Shown: positions 9,016-18,644, counted from the stretch's first letter. The stretch: DNA of 64,000 nucleotides from an uncultured Clostridia bacterium (GCA_944375955.1 CALWBE010000036.1:1-64000); one strand, 5' to 3'. The notes: a model not told the origin generated them from the sequence alone. A program made the numbers and translations.

Positions 9016-12000
9016 TTGCATCTTAAAGCGCTTGAAATGCGCGGCTTTAAATCCTTTCCGGATAAAACGCGGCTGGACTTTGAAAAAGGTATTACGGCAA
9101 TAGTCGGGCCTAACGGAAGCGGAAAAAGCAATATTTCCGACGCAGTGCGCTGGGTGCTCGGCGAAATGTCTCCAAAATCGCTGCGCGGAGCAAAAATGGA
9201 AGACGTTATATTCAGCGGTACCGCAAAGCGCCAGCAAACCGGTTTCTGCGAAGTTTCGCTGATACTTGACAACTCTGACGGCGCGCTTCCCGACGGACAT
9301 GCGGAAGTAAAAATTACCCGAAAATATTACCGTTCGGGAGAAAGCGAATACAAAATAAACGATAAAACCTCCCGTCTTCGGGATATATACGAGCTTTTTT
9401 TAAATACCGGTATAGGCCGAGAAGGATATTCCGTTATCGGACAGGGAAAGATAAGCGAGGTAATATCTCAAAAAAGCGATGAGCGCCGGCATATTTTTGA
9501 AGAGGCTGCAGGCATTTCAAAATACCGCTACCGCAAAAACGACGCTGAAAAAAAGCTGGAGGAGACCGAAACAAATCTTATTCGTTTAAGAGATATTGTA
9601 TCTGAGATAGAAACACGAATAGGTCCGCTTGAAAAAGCGTCAGAAAACGCAAAGAAATATCTTGTGCTCGCCGACAGAAAAAAAGAGCTTGAAGTGGCAA
9701 TATGGGTAGAGCGCATAGCAAAATCTTCGGTTGAAGCGGACAGCTTTGAAAAAAGAACCGAAACAGCACGGCAAAACTACGAAGCAAAAGAAGCGGAATT
9801 ATCTGAAAACGACTCAAAAACCGCCGAACTTTCGGATCTGAAGCAGCAAAAAAGCTTCGAAACCGAACAGCTTCGGGATGAAATTTCGGAAATGGAAAAC
9901 GAAAAAAACGATATCATGTCGAAATGTGCGCTTTCAGAGAACGACATAAAACATTATAACGACCGTATAGCCGCTATAACTTCCGAAAAAAACAAAATTG
10001 AAGAAGGCGAACTCAGCCTTTTGAAAGCAGAGCTTTTAAAAGCCGAAGACAAGCTGTCAGAAGCGTCAAAGCTTCTTTCCGAGGCGGCTCAGGATGAAAG
10101 TGAAAAGCAAAACGCGCTTTCGGAATCCGAGCGGCTGCTTGCGGCGGAAAAAGATGTTCTTGAGAAGCTGCTTTCCGAAAAAAGAGCGGCGGACGAAGCT
10201 ATAGTAGCTAACCGCATAAGCTCGTCGGCAGCGCAGAACGATGAAAAAAGCGCGTCAGAACGCCGCGCTTTTATAGAAAACGAAATTAAAAAGACCGAGG
10301 AAGAACTTGAATCTGCAAAAAGTTGTCTTGACGCGGCAAATAAGCGGAAAAAAGCAGCGGAAGAAGAAAAATCCGAGCTTGTAAAATCGCTTAATGAAGA
10401 AGAACAAAATATAGCTTTACTTGCTTCAAAGCAGGAAGAGCTTATAAAGATAAAAAACGATATTGCGGCAAAATATGCGTCAGCCAGTCACCGCAAGGAA
10501 ACACTCGAGCGAATGGACAGGCTTCTTGAGGGCTTCCCGGGAAGCGTCAAAACCGTAATGAACGAGCCTTCGCTTTCCGGGATATGCGGACCTGTATCAA
10601 AGCTTCTCTCTGTTTCTGACAAATATGTAACCGCAATAGAAACTGCTCTGGGTGCGGCTGTGACAAATATTGTAGTAGAAGATGAAGACAGCGCAAAAGC
10701 CGCAATACGTTTTTTAAAGGAACGCGGCGCCGGCAGAGCAACGTTTTTGCCTCTCACCTCAATAAAGGAAAACGTAATACGCGAACCGCAGCTTGAAAAA
10801 GAACAGGGCTTTATAGGAATAGGCTCGCTTCTTGTAAGCTGCGACAAAAAATATTCCTTGGTAGCCGGATATCTTCTGGGAAGAACTATCGTGGCAGACA
10901 ACATTGATAACGCTTCGAGAATAGCCCGCAAATATCTTTTCCGCTACCGCGTAGCTACGCTGGACGGTCAGCTTATAAATGCCGGCGGATCATACACAGG
11001 AGGTTCAGCGGCGGCAAAGATCGGCGCAATGTCAAGAAATGCCGATACTGCGGCGCTTGCAAAACAAATTTCAGAATATCTTGATAAAGCTCAGAAAATT
11101 TCTTCCGAGCTTAAAGATTTGTCAGAAAAAAAAGCAGAAGCCGTACAGTTTGCCGAAGCTGTCAAAAACGACGTTTCTAACTGTTCGGGAGAGATATACA
11201 AGGCTGACGGCGAAATAAAACTTCACGAAGAGCGCATAGAAACCTGCAAAACGCGTATCCTTCATGCCCGTGAACAGCTTGCGGAATTCGGAAATGCCGG
11301 CGGAAACGATACGTTAAATAAACTTGCGCTTGAAAAAGAAGAACTTGAAAAAAAGCTTGCTGACTGTGAAAAATTAATCTCGGATACAGAAACAAAAATC
11401 GGAATTCTTGAGGAAAAATCCGACGAGTGCGAAAAAGCTCTTACCGAATGCCGCATGAAATTATATGCGGCCGAAAAAGACCGTTCTGCGGCGGCAGGTT
11501 CTTCTGCGGATATCAAAAAGCGCATTGAGGATACCGAAAACAGAATAGCCGGGCTTTATGAAGAAAAAAACAGCATAGAAGAAAAACTTTCAGATATAAA
11601 TGAAGCTCTCGAACACGGCGGCGAACGTATTGATGCTCTTGAAAAAGCTCTTGCAGAAAAAAAAGCGGTCTTTGAAAACTGCCGCGGCAGTCTTGCGCTG
11701 TTTGAAAAACAGCTGTCAGACCTCAGGATAAAGCAAAACGACATAATCCGCGACAAGGAAGTATTTTTCCGCGAGCTGACAAAAAGCGAAAGCGCACTTG
11801 AAGAAAGACGCAAAGAATATGATTCGCTTACCGCAAAGCTCTGGGAGGAATATGAGCTGACATATACCGACGCGGCGTCACTCGGCTATCCTAAGCCCGA
11901 TGCCTCCTCAATGCAGGAACTATCTTCCGTACGGGCAAAAATCCGCGCGCTCGGCAGTGTAAATGTCAACGCCGTTGAGGAATACAGGGAAACCAAAGAA

Positions 12001-12573
12001 CGGTATGAATTTATGACAAATCAGATAAAAGATCTGGAAAGTTCGGGAAAAAGTCTTGAAAATGTTATAAAACGGCTTGAAACCGATATGAAAAAACTGT
12101 TTTCCGAAGCGATAAAAAAGATAAACGGACAGTTCTCGCTTGTCTTTACCGAACTTTTCGGGGGAGGAAAAGCTTCGATAGAAATAACCGACGAAGAAAA
12201 TCTTCTCGAATCCGGAATAGAAATAAATGTTCAGCCGCCGGGCAAAATGGTAAAAAACATATCCCTGCTTTCGGGCGGAGAACAGGCTTTTACAGCAATC
12301 GCGCTTTATTTTGCAATATTAAATGTAAATCCGGCTCCGTTTTACATTTTTGACGAGATCGAAGCTGCTCTTGACGATGTAAACGTTATACGTTTCGGAG
12401 AATATTTGAAACGCCACAGCAAAGAAACTCAGTTTATCGTTATAACTCACCGCCGCGGAAGTATGGAAGCCGCGGACAGGCTTTACGGTGTAACAATGCA
12501 GGAAAAAGGCGTGTCAAGCTTCCTTAAAGTTGATGTAAACGAAGTGGAAAAAAAGACTGGACTTAAATTGTAA
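9016..12573 (+). CDS. smc: chromosome segregation protein SMC
   Basis: SMC forms the condensin-like ring with ScpA and ScpB that organises and segregates the chromosome. The N-terminal head has the Walker A motif GPNGSGKSNISDAVRWVLGE. Two long coiled coils flank a hinge at about residues 500-680. The C-terminal head has the signature LLSGGEQAFTAIAL and the Walker B FYIFDEIEAALDD. I prefer the TTG at 9016, which gives MHLKALEMRGFKSF and has AAGGAAGTGA upstream. A GTG at 9007 is in frame but sits directly on the ribosome site. The product is about 1185 residues, normal for bacteria. It is followed by ftsY, a common pairing. Confidence 0.96.
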   Translation: MHLKALEMRGFKSFPDKTRLDFEKGITAIVGPNGSGKSNISDAVRWVLGEMSPKSLRGAKMEDVIFSGTAKRQQTGFCEVSLILDNSDGALPDGHAEVKITRKYYRSGESEYKINDKTSRLRDIYELFLNTGIGREGYSVIGQGKISEVISQKSDERRHIFEEAAGISKYRYRKNDAEKKLEETETNLIRLRDIVSEIETRIGPLEKASENAKKYLVLADRKKELEVAIWVERIAKSSVEADSFEKRTETARQNYEAKEAELSENDSKTAELSDLKQQKSFETEQLRDEISEMENEKNDIMSKCALSENDIKHYNDRIAAITSEKNKIEEGELSLLKAELLKAEDKLSEASKLLSEAAQDESEKQNALSESERLLAAEKDVLEKLLSEKRAADEAIVANRISSSAAQNDEKSASERRAFIENEIKKTEEELESAKSCLDAANKRKKAAEEEKSELVKSLNEEEQNIALLASKQEELIKIKNDIAAKYASASHRKETLERMDRLLEGFPGSVKTVMNEPSLSGICGPVSKLLSVSDKYVTAIETALGAAVTNIVVEDEDSAKAAIRFLKERGAGRATFLPLTSIKENVIREPQLEKEQGFIGIGSLLVSCDKKYSLVAGYLLGRTIVADNIDNASRIARKYLFRYRVATLDGQLINAGGSYTGGSAAAKIGAMSRNADTAALAKQISEYLDKAQKISSELKDLSEKKAEAVQFAEAVKNDVSNCSGEIYKADGEIKLHEERIETCKTRILHAREQLAEFGNAGGNDTLNKLALEKEELEKKLADCEKLISDTETKIGILEEKSDECEKALTECRMKLYAAEKDRSAAAGSSADIKKRIEDTENRIAGLYEEKNSIEEKLSDINEALEHGGERIDALEKALAEKKAVFENCRGSLALFEKQLSDLRIKQNDIIRDKEVFFRELTKSESALEERRKEYDSLTAKLWEEYELTYTDAASLGYPKPDASSMQELSSVRAKIRALGSVNVNAVEEYRETKERYEFMTNQIKDLESSGKSLENVIKRLETDMKKLFSEAIKKINGQFSLVFTELFGGGKASIEITDEENLLESGIEINVQPPGKMVKNISLLSGGEQAFTAIALYFAILNVNPAPFYIFDEIEAALDDVNVIRFGEYLKRHSKETQFIVITHRRGSMEAADRLYGVTMQEKGVSSFLKVDVNEVEKKTGLKL

Positions 12574-12631
12574 TTCCTTTTTTAGGAACAAATTATGCCA
12601 AAAAACGACTAAAATATTACAGAGGTATATA

Positions 12632-13540
12632 ATGGGATTTTTTGAAAAATTAAAAGCCGGACTTAAAAAAACCAAGGATTCGGTTTTCAAGCAGGTAAAC
12701 GATATTTTTAAAAATTTCGTAAGCGTCGACGAGGATATGCTTGAAGAGCTTGAAGAAGCTCTTATATCAGCCGACGTAGGCGTCGACGCTTCTGAGGAAA
12801 TAATAGAAAAGCTCCGCGATAAAATCAAGGAAGAAAGAATAAAAGATCCCGAAGAGGCAAAACGCGCTCTTATGCAGATACTCTGCGGAATGATAGGCGA
12901 CGGCGAACCGCTAAATCTTGAGAATACTCCGGCAGTTGTACTTGTTATCGGAGTAAACGGCGTGGGTAAAACTACATCTATTGCAAAGATAGCAAAAAGA
13001 TTAAAGGACAGCGGAAAAAATGTTATTCTCGCCGCTGCTGATACTTTCCGTGCCGCCGCAATAGATCAGCTTGAAGAATGGGCGTCAAGAGTAGGAGTCC
13101 CTATTATAAAACATACCGAAGGATCAGATCCTGCGGCAGTAGTTTTCGACGCGGCAGCCGCTGCTAAAGCAAAAAATGCCGATGTTCTGATAGTTGATAC
13201 CGCCGGCAGGCTTCACAACAAAAAAAATTTAATGAACGAGCTTGCTAAAATAAACCGCGTAATAGACCGCGAACTGCCCGGCGCTTCTCGTGAAACGCTT
13301 CTTGTACTCGATGCAGTGACAGGTCAAAACGCCGTAAATCAGGCAAAAGAATTTAAATCTGCCGCCGATATAACCGGTATAATTCTCACCAAACTCGACG
13401 GAACCGCAAAAGGCGGTATTGTTATTTCGATCAAAAAAATACTCGGAATTCCGGTAAAATATATCGGAGTAGGCGAAAAGATGGACGATCTTCAGGAATT
13501 TCAAGCTGAAGATTTCGTGCGCGCTTTATTTGAAGAATAA
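12632..13540 (+). CDS. ftsY: signal recognition particle receptor FtsY
   Basis: FtsY is the membrane-bound GTPase that receives SRP-ribosome complexes and passes them to the Sec channel. The 302-residue protein is an NG domain with only a short amphipathic N-terminal helix (MGFFEKLKAGLKKTKDSVF) for membrane contact and no long acidic A domain. GTPase motifs are GVNGVGKTTSIAKIAKRL, DTFRAAAIDQLEEW, DTAGRLHNKKN and TKLDGTAKGG. An AGAGGT site precedes the ATG. The ffh gene, which often follows, is absent here. Confidence 0.96.
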   Translation: MGFFEKLKAGLKKTKDSVFKQVNDIFKNFVSVDEDMLEELEEALISADVGVDASEEIIEKLRDKIKEERIKDPEEAKRALMQILCGMIGDGEPLNLENTPAVVLVIGVNGVGKTTSIAKIAKRLKDSGKNVILAAADTFRAAAIDQLEEWASRVGVPIIKHTEGSDPAAVVFDAAAAAKAKNADVLIVDTAGRLHNKKNLMNELAKINRVIDRELPGASRETLLVLDAVTGQNAVNQAKEFKSAADITGIILTKLDGTAKGGIVISIKKILGIPVKYIGVGEKMDDLQEFQAEDFVRALFEE

Positions 13541-13576
13541 TTTCCCGCAATAAAAAACCGAAAGTGAATATAAAAT

Positions 13577-14185
13577 ATGAATACTGTTACAGTAGCTACC
13601 AAAAACGCCCACAAAGTATCCGAAATGGCAGCTTTGCTGGACGGAGTAAAAAATATCCGGCTTATCACAATGAAAGATGCAGGTCTTGACTGCGAAATAG
13701 AAGAAAACGGAAAAACATTTAAGGAAAACGCTCTTATAAAAGCCCGCGAAGTTTGCAGGTTAACAGGAAAACCCGCAATAGCCGACGACTCCGGTCTTTC
13801 TGTAGACGCTCTCGGAGGAGCTCCGGGAATTTATTCCGCAAGATACGCGTCTGAAGACGGTTTGAATGCTTCGGACGAAGCTAATATAGAAAAACTTCTT
13901 GAAAACTTAAAAGAAATTCCCGGCAACGAACGTACCGCAAGATTTGTTTCGGCAGTCGCGCTTGTTTTCCCCGACGGAAGGGAATACTGCACTTTAGGCG
14001 TATGCGAGGGCCTTATTACAAGGGAAAAAAGAGGAGACGGCGGCTTCGGTTACGATCCGGTGTTTTTCTACCCCGCATTTTCAAAAACCTTCGGCGAAAT
14101 GACTGCCGAAGAAAAAAACAGCATAAGCCACCGCAACCGCGCGGTTGCCCAGCTTAAAGAAATTATAAAAGAAATAGACTTTTAA
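13577..14185 (+). CDS. rdgB: RdgB/HAM1-type XTP/dITP pyrophosphatase
   Basis: This enzyme hydrolyses dITP, XTP and related non-canonical purine nucleotides to monophosphates, keeping them out of DNA and RNA. The 202-residue protein begins VATKNAHKVSEM, has the ADDSGLSVDALGG loop with the metal-binding acidic pair, GGFGYDPVFFYP, and the C-terminal SHRNRAVAQL motif. All are diagnostic of the family. It lies 36 bases after ftsY and 16 bases before yhbY, inside the same plus-strand run. Confidence 0.95.
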   Translation: MNTVTVATKNAHKVSEMAALLDGVKNIRLITMKDAGLDCEIEENGKTFKENALIKAREVCRLTGKPAIADDSGLSVDALGGAPGIYSARYASEDGLNASDEANIEKLLENLKEIPGNERTARFVSAVALVFPDGREYCTLGVCEGLITREKRGDGGFGYDPVFFYPAFSKTFGEMTAEEKNSISHRNRAVAQLKEIIKEIDF

Positions 14186-14201
14186 TAAGAGGAAACTTAA
14201 A

Positions 14202-14519
14202 ATGGAAATTTTAGACAGCAGTCAGCGCGCTTATTTGAGAGGGCTTGCCAACCGTATCGACGCTATTTTTCAAATCGGCAAGGACGGTATAGGAGAAAAC
14301 ATGCTTATTCAGCTTGACGCCGCTCTTGAAAAACGCGAACTTATAAAAATATCGCTTCTTGAAACCTGCGAACATTCGGTAAAGGAAGCGGCACAGATAA
14401 TCTGCGATGCAACAGGCGCACAGTCTGTACAAATGATAGGAAGAAAACTTGTTTTATACCGCGAAGCGTCAAAAGACGAAAACCGCAAAATAGAACTGCC
14501 TAAAAAAAAGAAAAAGTAA
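14202..14519 (+). CDS. yhbY: YhbY-type CRM-domain RNA-binding protein
   Basis: A small CRM-domain protein that binds pre-50S particles in other bacteria. At 105 residues it consists almost entirely of the CRM fold. The motif RIDAIFQIGKDGI corresponds to the family GxxGxT-like loop, followed by ELIKISLLETC and a Lys-rich tail. GAGGAAAC precedes the ATG. It sits directly before nadD, the usual Bacillota order yhbY-nadD-yqeK. Confidence 0.92.
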   Translation: MEILDSSQRAYLRGLANRIDAIFQIGKDGIGENMLIQLDAALEKRELIKISLLETCEHSVKEAAQIICDATGAQSVQMIGRKLVLYREASKDENRKIELPKKKKK

Positions 14520-14526
14520 AAGAAAA

Positions 14527-15837
14527 ATGGAATGCAATTATAAAAAAATCGGCCTTTTCGGCGGTACCTTCAATCCGCCTCATATAGGACATGTAAGAGC
14601 ACTCGAAAGCTTTTGCCGCGAGATCTGTCCCGACGTCGTATATATAATGCCCTCAAATATTCCTCCTCACAAGGAGATATCTGAAGGTGACAGTCCTGCT
14701 CTGCGATTTCATATGGCACAGCTTGCTTTCGGCGGCAATCAAGCCGATATATCCGAATATTCAGAAAAAACTGTTTTTTCCGCTATTGAAATTTCACGCA
14801 CCGGAAAAAGCTATTCTATAGATACAGTAAACAAACTTATATCCTTGTTCGGATGTGAAAAAATATATATGTATGTCGGAAGCGACATGCTTTTCTATTT
14901 CGAGCAGTGGAAAGATTATAAAGAACTTTTTAAAAAATGTGTGCTTGTCACTGCGGCGCGCTGCTCAGCCGATCAGCAGAAATTAAAAGAACGCTGCGAG
15001 GAATATCGGGTAAAATACGACTGTGAATATATTTTGCTTCCCCTTCAGCCTTTTGACATTTCGAGCACCGAACTGAGAGATATGCTCTCATGTAAAAACA
15101 GTTTATATGAAACCAAAAAGTACTTGACCGGCGAACTTTATGAGTATATAATAAAAAATGACGTATATTGCAAAAAATCTCCTCCGGATGACATAACAAG
15201 CAAAAAAACGACAGAAGAAATACGAGGTCTGCTTCCCCGTAATATCGACAAAAATCGTCTCGAGCATACTTTTTCCGTAGAAAAAACCGCTCTTTCGCTT
15301 GCCGAAATATATCTGCCGCTTTACGGATATTCAGACAAATATTTTGAAGATATCTCTGCTGCCGCTCTTTTGCATGATTTTACAAAAAACCGTCCGCAGG
15401 AATGGCATGAGTCTTATCTTAACCGTTTTATGCGCGGATTTGCCGGCTATCCTGCCGTTTATCATTCTTGGTCCGCGGCATATTACGCGCTTGAGAATTT
15501 TTTTGTCAATCCCCGTGTTTTCCGCGCTGTTTACAGCCATACGACAGGACGCGCGGATATGGATATTTTTGAGAAAATAATATATCTTGCGGATTTTATC
15601 GAGCCCGGCAGAAAGCATGACTCATGCATAAAACTCAGGGAAAAATTCAATTTTCTTGTTTGCCGTCATTTAAATGAACAAGATAAACTTATAAATATTC
15701 TTGACAAAATAATACTCGAATCGCTTGACGGAACGCTTGAACATTTGAAAAACAGCGGAAAACCTGTATGTCCGCTTCTTTTTGAAGCAAGCGATTTCTT
15801 GTCCGACGAAAAAAACGTCGGATTTACATCGTTATAA
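14527..15837 (+). CDS. nadD: NadD-YqeK fusion: nicotinate-nucleotide adenylyltransferase with HD phosphohydrolase
   Basis: One 436-residue frame holds two enzymes usually encoded by adjacent genes. Residues 1 to about 210 are NadD, which makes deamido-NAD+ from NaMN and ATP. The motifs are GGTFNPPHIGH near residue 14 and SSTELRDML near residue 180. From about residue 225 to the end is a YqeK-type HD domain, with LEHTFSV, LLHDFTK, a YHSWSAAYYA helix, HTTGRADMDIFEK and IYLADFIEPGR. YqeK proteins cleave diadenosine tetraphosphate. No stop or frameshift separates the halves, and both catalytic sets look intact. The linker contains Lys/Ser-rich residues. Such fusions are known in a few other Firmicutes and Mollicutes. 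Confidence 0.93.
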   Translation: MECNYKKIGLFGGTFNPPHIGHVRALESFCREICPDVVYIMPSNIPPHKEISEGDSPALRFHMAQLAFGGNQADISEYSEKTVFSAIEISRTGKSYSIDTVNKLISLFGCEKIYMYVGSDMLFYFEQWKDYKELFKKCVLVTAARCSADQQKLKERCEEYRVKYDCEYILLPLQPFDISSTELRDMLSCKNSLYETKKYLTGELYEYIIKNDVYCKKSPPDDITSKKTTEEIRGLLPRNIDKNRLEHTFSVEKTALSLAEIYLPLYGYSDKYFEDISAAALLHDFTKNRPQEWHESYLNRFMRGFAGYPAVYHSWSAAYYALENFFVNPRVFRAVYSHTTGRADMDIFEKIIYLADFIEPGRKHDSCIKLREKFNFLVCRHLNEQDKLINILDKIILESLDGTLEHLKNSGKPVCPLLFEASDFLSDEKNVGFTSL

Positions 15838-15890
15838 TTCGTATAGAACTTTAAGGCAAATTCTTTAATTAAAACATGGAGGTGATATTT

Positions 15891-16385
15891 TTGACCGGCG
15901 CGGAAAAAAGAAAAGCCGTTACAGACAGGCTTGCAGCTCTCGGAATATTCTCCGGTCCGCACGGTAATACGGCGGAAGAATATGTGAAGACAGATAAAAA
16001 TTCCGAAGAAAGTTCGGGAATTGAAATAAAAAATCTATTTCTTAAAGAACACAACAGCGACAATTATTTTCTAATATCAATGCGGGGCGGCAAAAACGCC
16101 GATATAAAATCCCTCAGAAAATACCTCGGGACAAAACCTTTAAGCTTTGCTTCCGAAGAACAGCTTAAAGAAAAGCTGGATGTTACATACGACGAAATAT
16201 CGCCTTTAGCGGTAATAAACGACAGAACAAATTCCGTTTCCTTAATTATCGACGATTCTCTGAGAGACGGAACCTTAATGGGCTTTTATCCTAATGAAAG
16301 CTCTTCGATGATTTTTTTAACATATGATGAACTTGAAAAATATGCCGAAAGCTGCGGACACATGCTTATAAATATGCAGGTTTAA
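15891..16385 (+). CDS. PrdX/ProXp-type aminoacyl-tRNA(Pro) deacylase (YbaK fold)
   Basis: This protein resembles free-standing editing enzymes that remove wrongly attached amino acids, usually Ala, from tRNA-Pro. The 164 residues carry the family landmarks KNLFL near residue 48, a KSLRKYLG helix, LSFASEEQLKEKL, and ISPLAVINDRTNSV with the conserved Asn-Asp. I chose the TTG at 15891 because GGAGGTGAT lies six bases upstream. An ATG at 15876 overlaps that ribosome site and is unlikely to be used. It lies between nadD-yqeK and the LCP gene. Substrate choice is family inference. Confidence 0.82.
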   Translation: MTGAEKRKAVTDRLAALGIFSGPHGNTAEEYVKTDKNSEESSGIEIKNLFLKEHNSDNYFLISMRGGKNADIKSLRKYLGTKPLSFASEEQLKEKLDVTYDEISPLAVINDRTNSVSLIIDDSLRDGTLMGFYPNESSSMIFLTYDELEKYAESCGHMLINMQV

Positions 16386-16410
16386 AGCTTGGCTTAAGAG
16401 GTAATAATAA

Positions 16411-18069
16411 ATGAAAAAGAAAATAAACTCCGCAGCTGAAAAGCCGTGGAATAAATCAGATAAAAAAACAAAAGAGAAAAAGAAAATGAAAAAACCTTTG
16501 AAAATACTGCTTATAATTTTGCTGTCAGTATTTCTTCTTATAATTATTGCCGCAGGCGCTGTCGGAATTTACGCCTGGCGTATGATGAACCGCGCTCCGG
16601 ATCAAAATGTCGGCGTTAATGATGTTTCTCCAAACAAAAATTCCGGCGAGGAAATTAAAACCGAAGATCTTTTCGATACTGAAAAAGGCTCGGACGGAAG
16701 CGAAGTAAAACGCAAGGACGGCGTTTATAATTTTCTCATAATCGGACGCGACAAAGTCGCTCTTAATACAGACGTTATGATTGCCGTTTCATTCGACATA
16801 AACAGCAGCAAAGCTGCAACCGTACAAATTCCGCGAGACTCATATGTAGAGGATGATGAAGGCAATAAATCAAAAATTAATGCCGTCTTTGCAAGAGGAT
16901 ATACTGAGGCTCAGTCTGAACTTCAAAGACTTAAAAGATCCGCTTCCGGAAAATCTGATGAAGAAATAGCTGAATTATGTAAAGATTCAGGCATAGAGAT
17001 TACAGCAGATACCTTAAAAAAATATATTAACGGACAAAAAACCTTAGCTGATCTTTCGACTGAATACGGAATTAAAAAACTTCAGCGTGTTATCAGCCGC
17101 ACTTTCGGAATATATTTTGACTATTATGCCATCGTTTCTACAGACGCTTTCGTAAAAATCGTTGACGCAGTAGGCGGAGTTGATATATATGTTCAGCAGG
17201 ATATGAATTATGACGATCCTCTGCAAGATCTTCATATTCATATAAAAAGCGGCCTTCAGCATCTCGACGGAAAACAGGCCGAAGGTTTTGTCCGATTCCG
17301 CTCAGGATATGTCCAGGCTGATATCGCAAGACTTGACGCTCAGAAAATCTTCTTAACTGCATTCTTTGAAAAACTTTTGAGTTTTTCTTCAGTTACAAAA
17401 GTTGACGATATCGTAAGAGCTGTTTATGACAGCGTTGACACGGATATGTCTCTTGAAAATGCTCTCGGGTTTGTAAAACCGGCTCTTGCCGTAGATCTTT
17501 CAAATATAACCATGCTGAATATGCAGGGATCCCCTTACAATAACGGAATGTACTATTCTTTAAACAAAGAGGAAAACCTGAAAATAGTAAACGAGCATTT
17601 CAATATATTCACTCACGATCTTACTCCCGCCGCTATAAGTGTTGTAGAACTTGTAACCGAACATTCTCAGGGTGATTCCGAAGGAATGACAATGGAGGAC
17701 ATCTCCGAAAATCAGCCTTCTCTCGGTTTTATTCCCGGAAGATATAATTCTTCTGTGCCTGTTTCTTCCGGATCTTCCGGTTCATCGGTTTCATCGGATT
17801 CTTCCGAAGAATCAGTCCCGGTATCCTCAGGTTCTGATCCTAAAGAGGAATACTCTTCTTCAGACAGTTCTCAGCTGTCTGAAGAAAACAATGAACAAGG
17901 GGAAGGGGAAGGGGAAAGGGAAAACGAAAGTGCAAACTTAAGCGCGCCCGACACCGGCGACTCCGGCGCTGATATTCCTGTCATGGCACAATCGGAAGAA
18001 ACAGACTCAGGTTCTGACACTGCGGAAGAATCCTCTTTATCTCCCGAATCCGACGCTGCCGCCGCGTAA
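16411..18069 (+). CDS. LytR-CpsA-Psr (LCP) family cell-wall glycopolymer ligase
   Basis: LCP proteins transfer teichoic acids or capsule polymers from lipid carriers to peptidoglycan outside the cell. A basic N-terminus precedes one membrane helix (about residues 30-55, rich in Leu/Ile). The LCP domain follows (about 105-370), with FLIIGRDKVALNTDVMIAV, IPRDSYVED and FRSGYVQADIARLDAQK. About 65 residues are inserted between the IPRD segment and the central AVGGVDIYV strand, longer than usual. The last 120 residues are Ser/Glu/Asp-rich and likely disordered on the cell surface. The gene lies between prdX and rsfS, as in other Clostridia. AAGAGGT precedes the ATG. Confidence 0.92.
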   Translation: MKKKINSAAEKPWNKSDKKTKEKKKMKKPLKILLIILLSVFLLIIIAAGAVGIYAWRMMNRAPDQNVGVNDVSPNKNSGEEIKTEDLFDTEKGSDGSEVKRKDGVYNFLIIGRDKVALNTDVMIAVSFDINSSKAATVQIPRDSYVEDDEGNKSKINAVFARGYTEAQSELQRLKRSASGKSDEEIAELCKDSGIEITADTLKKYINGQKTLADLSTEYGIKKLQRVISRTFGIYFDYYAIVSTDAFVKIVDAVGGVDIYVQQDMNYDDPLQDLHIHIKSGLQHLDGKQAEGFVRFRSGYVQADIARLDAQKIFLTAFFEKLLSFSSVTKVDDIVRAVYDSVDTDMSLENALGFVKPALAVDLSNITMLNMQGSPYNNGMYYSLNKEENLKIVNEHFNIFTHDLTPAAISVVELVTEHSQGDSEGMTMEDISENQPSLGFIPGRYNSSVPVSSGSSGSSVSSDSSEESVPVSSGSDPKEEYSSSDSSQLSEENNEQGEGEGERENESANLSAPDTGDSGADIPVMAQSEETDSGSDTAEESSLSPESDAAAA

Positions 18070-18113
18070 ACTTAAACTTAAACTAAAATAAATAGAAAGG
18101 ATCTATTTGATCA

Positions 18114-18521
18114 ATGGAAAAAATCATAAACGATAACCAAAGGGATCTTCCGGAAGAAAAAGCACTCGAATCCGGAAAAGCTCTTGCTCTTAAGATTGCT
18201 TCCATACTGGATGAAAAAAAAGCTCATGATATAAAAATTATAAATGTAAATAAAAAAACAATTATCGCCGATTATTTCGTCATAGCAGGCGGCTCTTCAC
18301 GAACTCAGGTAAATTCGCTCGCAGATGAGGTAGAATATAAACTCGGTCTTGAGGGAATAGTTCCGGCGCGTATAGAAGGCCGCGGAGACGGTTCGTGGGT
18401 TATCCTTGATTTTAACAGCGTTATTTTGCATGTTTTCGGACGCGACGCTCGCGATTTTTATAAGCTTGAAAAACTGTGGGCAGAAGGAACTACCATTGAT
18501 TTTAATCAATCTGAAAACTGA
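18114..18521 (+). CDS. rsfS: ribosomal silencing factor RsfS
   Basis: RsfS binds uL14 on the 50S subunit and blocks joining with 30S when nutrients are short. The 135 residues show KKTIIADYFVIAGGSSRTQ, PARIEGRGDGSWVILDF and VILHVFGRDARDFYKLEKLW, which define the family. AGAAAGGA lies 13 bases before the ATG, slightly far but the only site. It is the last gene of the plus-strand run that starts near 1.5 kb. I see no clear terminator after it. Confidence 0.95.
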   Translation: MEKIINDNQRDLPEEKALESGKALALKIASILDEKKAHDIKIINVNKKTIIADYFVIAGGSSRTQVNSLADEVEYKLGLEGIVPARIEGRGDGSWVILDFNSVILHVFGRDARDFYKLEKLWAEGTTIDFNQSEN

Positions 18522-18644
18522 TCTCTTTTATGTTTGCGGATCTGTTTTTAATTAAAAACTTTGCATTTCAGTTTTAATATCATACAAAAAGTTTTTTACA
18601 TTCACCTTAATTTGCAGCCTTATGCAAACAATATATCTTTTTAT

